From Stenocarpella maydis (lineage: Eukaryota; Ascomycota; Sordariomycetes; Diaporthales; Diaporthaceae): a stretch of 64,000 nt of DNA. The translations under genes and the position numbers were made by a program. Below are positions 60,237 to 64,000 of this stretch, in pieces; within the stretch, counting starts at the first letter, position 1; each line of letters opens with the position of its first letter. The notes under the pieces are model-generated. The model ran no database searches. It was not told the origin of the DNA and saw only the letters and a program-made list of their open reading frames with translations. The DNA lies in contig NQMI01000003.1 of the NCBI GenBank assembly GCA_002270565.1, forward strand, positions 1,026,876-1,090,875, given 5' to 3'.

Positions 60237-61675
60237 TTAGGTATTGCTCGAGGGATCGGGCAGGCGGATAGTACATGGACTCGTTCCATGGCGGGGCGAG
60301 GGAGTAGCAATATAATTTATGGTTACGGGAGTGACGATTGGATAAAGCCGGGTGTTTGGAGGTTAGATAAACAAATGAGCATGCCTAGAAATATCAAGCA
60401 AGTGATTAGAGAAATACATCCAAGTTCGGTGGAAACGACAGCGGAATTCAGAGGTTTGAGGAACACTGTACAGAAACAGCAAGCACTCACTCTAACATTC
60501 CTTCTTTCTCGCCTGCCTGGAGAAGGAGGAACGGTCTTTGAGAAATTATTGCCCAACTACCCGCTTCCCAGAGCAGCTGGCAGGTATTGCAGACGAGGGC
60601 GCCCTCGTGACCCTGGGCCACGGAGACTAACCAGCTACGCGTCCTATTCACGCCTGCCCGGCATTTCACTATATTCTCCATGGCGTTTATTCCATACGGC
60701 TGCACCTTTCCGGGGCATGGAGTGGAAGGCTGCAAGTGCCGTCAGCCCATACACAGGCGGCGCGCGATTTAAGATGCATCACCTCTAACGAACCAAAACA
60801 GCGGCTCGTGGTCTCATGCGCACCGGCCATCAGGAAACTCTATTATTACGCATCTCTGACTGAGTGCTCCGTATTAAATGTCCGTCTGTATGGTCACGAC
60901 AAGTGCCTACCCACGAATTCAATCAACCACCTGGCCCTATAACGCCTTTCGCGAAGCCCCCACTTCCATTTCCTAAAACGCCAGTGCTCCTCTTTTCCTC
61001 TGTGTCATTTGTACCAAAGCAGGCAGGCAGACGAGCCGATTGACTACGTTTGCGTTTGATTACGTGAACTTGGCGGAGGGGGGGGGCGCATGTACCGTCT
61101 GCCAGTATGTATTGTAAGTGAAAACAACAGGTCTTTTTCTTTGAACGCCTGAGATTGAAAAGGAAATGGCAGTCAGAACACGACCCGAGCAAAGATGAAT
61201 ACCACTAGTACTTGAGCAAGGGGGGAAACAAGTGGTGAAAACCGAGCCATGTCTCTTATCTGCTGGCGCGGGTCTTTCCCCACACCAATAGGGTCGGGTG
61301 AGCTCTTCCGATGACCATCAGCGCATCCTTCCCGTGGTGTGTATGCTTTGTCCCGCGGAGGACTACGGCCGGGATTGGCCTCTCCGGAAGAACGTCGCGG
61401 GCGCAGTCAGACACAACATGGGACCCAAGGGGATGACACCGGGTTTGGTCCCCCTGTTAAATGTACGTCAGAGGCATTCATCGACCGCAATGCTGTAAGA
61501 CAGGCTTGGATGAGCAGCCAAGCCCGCCAAGTTCGCGCTCCGAGCCGGCCAGCTAGGCCTCCTGGACCTAGCCCCCCTAGGCGGACGAGGCCCGCGCCAG
61601 TTGTTCCAGAGGTTGGGGGGTTGGTGTGGGATCAGACCCCTCTCTCAGTGATCAGTAATGAAGTTGCTGGCTTCC
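60237..61675. other. Convergent intergenic region between SCY1-like and sirtuin genes
   Basis: Both neighbours end here. No coding frame is supported over 1.4 kb. A G9 run lies at 61078-61086. Parts of this stretch are presumably long 3' untranslated regions. Confidence 0.5.
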
Positions 61676-63716
61676 TCAGTCTCCATTGTAGTCACCGTCC
61701 TCCTCGTCTGCGGTGCGGCTCCTGCGGGTCCGGCTGGCGAGACTGGGCCCCTCGGACGGAGCGGCAAGATATCCGGGCACCTTGGTGGGCAGTGCGGTCC
61801 TTGCGGCCCTCCGCGGCCGGGCCGACTTCTCCGCGTTATCGTTGTCGTCGCTACGCGGGGTCGCGGCAGCTGATGTGGTGTTCTCGCTCCCACTCGCCGA
61901 TGTCGATGTTGATGATGTCGTAGTAGTAGTCAGTGCAGCCGCGGCAGCGCTGCCGTTGCGGTTGTCGCCGGTAACGGCGGGCTGCCTCTGGGTGAAGATG
62001 TGTCTACTGCTCCAGCCCGACTGGGTGACGACGTCGACGACCTGGTCCTCGGGGACCATCTCGTGGCGCAGATCCCAGCCGGCACGGCGGCATAGCTCTG
62101 CGACGACGACGTCGCAGTCGCCAAGGAGGTCAATGTCAAAATTGTGGTGGTTGACTGGGGTGCGGCTGATGTAGATCTGGGGGATGTGCGGGTACAGGAA
62201 GGGCACCAGCTCGCTGACGGGAGCGACCTTGAGGCTGGTGCCGATGACGACGACCAGGTCCGTCTTGTCGCGATCGTGGTCGACCAGGCGGCTCGAGAAC
62301 TCATCCGGGAGCGCCTCGCCAAAGAAGGTGATGTCGGGCTTCATGATGCCGCCCTTGGACGGCATGTCGTACTCTGAGTCGCTGGGGCTGTCATAGTCGC
62401 CGGGCCGGCGTCGGGGCCGGCTGCTGGTGCCATCCCTGGCCAGCTTTCGCTTGCGGCTGTTCTTGGTTCCGCGGCGGGGGGTGCCGCACTTGGGACACCG
62501 CGGGATCTTGCCGGCCTTGATGTCCGGAAGGATGTCGTCGCCTGGGACTTGGTGGTAACAGGTGAAACATGTTGCCGTTGCGAAGGAGCCGTGGCTGTGT
62601 GCGTGATTAGCAGCTTGCCATGTGGGATGAGGGACGAGTCACGAGGGCGTGCGTGTGACCGGCCATTCATGTACGCAGAGCACAAAAGGGCCTGCGGTTG
62701 AGGCGCGAGGGTGGATCAGCTGAGGAAGTGGCTCACCATTGGATTAGTTTGCTGGGGTCGATGCCGGCCTTGGACTCTAGGTTGTCGATATTCTGAGAGT
62801 AGTTGGTAAGAAGCTTACCGTGCTTCTGAAGCAGCGCAATAAAGGCATGAGTTGGCGAGTAGCGCTCGGTCTCGACCATGATATCGCGGGCGACAGAGAA
62901 GAAAATGCTGGGGTCTTGCTTGAAGAGGCTGATGTCAAAGACCTCCTGGGGATCATTGAGACCGAGGTGCTCTAGCTTTGAATAGAGCCCGGTGCCCTTG
63001 GAACGGAAGTCCGGGATCCCCAGTGAGGTGGATATGCCAGCACCGGTGAGGACGATGATGTTGCTGGACTTCTTGAGCAGGGCCACGGCATCGTCGACAG
63101 TGTTGTACTGCTGCAGCTTGGCCCTCTTGGAGAGCTCGCGGCTGAAGGCAAGTATCAACAGGTCGAAATAGACCGAGTCAGGCTGGCCATGGAGACCAGG
63201 CGGGCGCACATCAAAGGCGCTGAGAAGTTTCTTTGCGGTGATGAGACCCGAGTTGATTGTGCGGTTGATGAGCTCCTCTGGCCCCAAGGTGCGCAGGAGC
63301 TGGCGGTAACTAACGGCCTCCTCCGGGGTGCAGTACTCGGGGTCTTGAGAGAGGAAGAACAGAATACACAGTCAGCCAGAGGGCGAGCAAATATGGCGTG
63401 GGCCAGTCCGGGTCAAAAAGAGTCGGTGCTTACCGTTGGTGACGCTCTCGTCAGAGAGGCCCTCGAGCATGTCGGCCAGCAGGGACTCAGACTCCCAGGC
63501 GTTATCAAGGTCGTTGACGCGTTCCTCGAGCTCGGCCATTGCGCTGACAGGGTGGGCAACACCGTGCTCGATGTCCTCCTGGAGGTCATCCATGGCGTAC
63601 TTTTGGTCAATGCCGTCGTCCACTTCAGAAACAGTGGCGATGGGCTGCTTGTCCTGTCTGAGCGAACGGGGACGCGAGGCCTGGGAGACTCCGGTCTTTG
63701 GCTTCAGATTCCCCAT
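61676..63716 (-). CDS. SIR2-class NAD-dependent protein deacetylase (sirtuin)
   Basis: Exons 63716-63434, 63343-62737 and 62594-61676 on the minus strand give 602 residues. An acidic N-terminal region precedes a Sir2/Hst1-type segment ([20 protein letters not shown]). The NAD-binding motif is [15 protein letters not shown] (195-209), SQNID sits at 277-281 and the catalytic residue is His298 in QCHGSF. The zinc ligands are Cys306/Cys309 (CFTC) and Cys330/Cys333 (CPKC), followed by [14 protein letters not shown]. Between the second zinc pair and [13 protein letters not shown] lies a basic and Ser-rich insertion ([20 protein letters not shown]). The C-terminus is Thr/Ser-rich and disordered-looking with Arg-rich patches. 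It resembles class I fungal SIR2/HST1 enzymes, nuclear histone deacetylases in silencing. All catalytic residues are present. Confidence 0.92.
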
Positions 63717-64000
63717 GTTCCAAGGCCGGCGAGAGGCGAGAGCGGCGGTGGCAAAGTGGTGAGTGCAGGCGCACAAGGCTGACCGAGGGGGGAGGGCAAG
63801 GGAGAGTTGAAGACAAGAGGGTCAGAAATGGCAAAGGATTCAGAGGAACAAGTGTGCTGAATTGACGACCCTCTGATGGGGCTGAAGCTTTGAGGGGAGA
63901 AGGAAGAAGCACAGATTAAATGCGCGCGGGTAGGGACTGGACTCAAGTTGAGGATGGACGATGGATGATGGATCGTGGCACCTCGCTCAGTCACCTACTT

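Overview
The window reads as nuclear DNA of a filamentous ascomycete, most likely a Sordariomycete. The genes carry short spliceosomal introns (about 45-300 nt) with GT-AG or GC-AG ends and CTAAC/CTGAC-like branch sites. The families are typically fungal: Zn2Cys6 regulator, Crh-type GH16 wall enzyme, fungal tyrosinase, Dal5-type permease. There are no operons or bacterial ribosome-binding sites. Exon joins were worked out by hand from splice signals, reading phase and family motifs; species and expression cannot be told from the sequence.

Layout. 1-15 kb is sparse accessory sequence: a Dal5-like MFS permease (+), a 2-oxoglutarate/Fe(II) oxygenase (-) with a long ATG/CAT microsatellite in an intron, an eight-exon probably secreted tyrosinase (-), and a single-exon dihydrodipicolinate-synthase-family aldolase (-). 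15.2-25.7 kb is almost empty; it holds only a small two-exon coding remnant (19.67-19.98 kb) beside an AT-richer tract of 1.4 kb without any sizeable open frame. A GPI-anchored Crh-type glycosidase (+) lies at 25.7-27.0 kb.

29-38 kb holds housekeeping and regulatory genes: a MAK5-type DEAD-box helicase (-) head-to-head with a TRM7-type 2'-O-methyltransferase (+), a possible 73-residue small protein (+), and a Zn2Cys6 regulator resembling TamA/Dal81 (-). 38-46 kb is a decayed accessory island. It contains a heavily broken relic of an NFX1-type helicase gene running into CbxX-type AAA+ sequence, an AT-rich block typical of repeat-induced point mutation, and a candidate cysteine-rich secreted protein.

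46-64 kb is a compact core block: a conserved membrane protein of unknown function (-) divergent from DNA2 helicase/nuclease (+), complex I subunit NDUFB11/ESSS (+), mitochondrial branched-chain aminotransferase (-) divergent from an SCY1-like pseudokinase (+), and a SIR2-class sirtuin (-). The pairing of core genes with gene-poor, microsatellite-rich, partly degenerate stretches suggests a chromosome arm where conserved blocks alternate with accessory islands. I found no CRISPR array, rRNA, convincing tRNA, intact transposon or recognisable new gene system. The least explained material is the 42.5-45.1 kb island, the 19.7-21.4 kb tract and the microsatellite intron.
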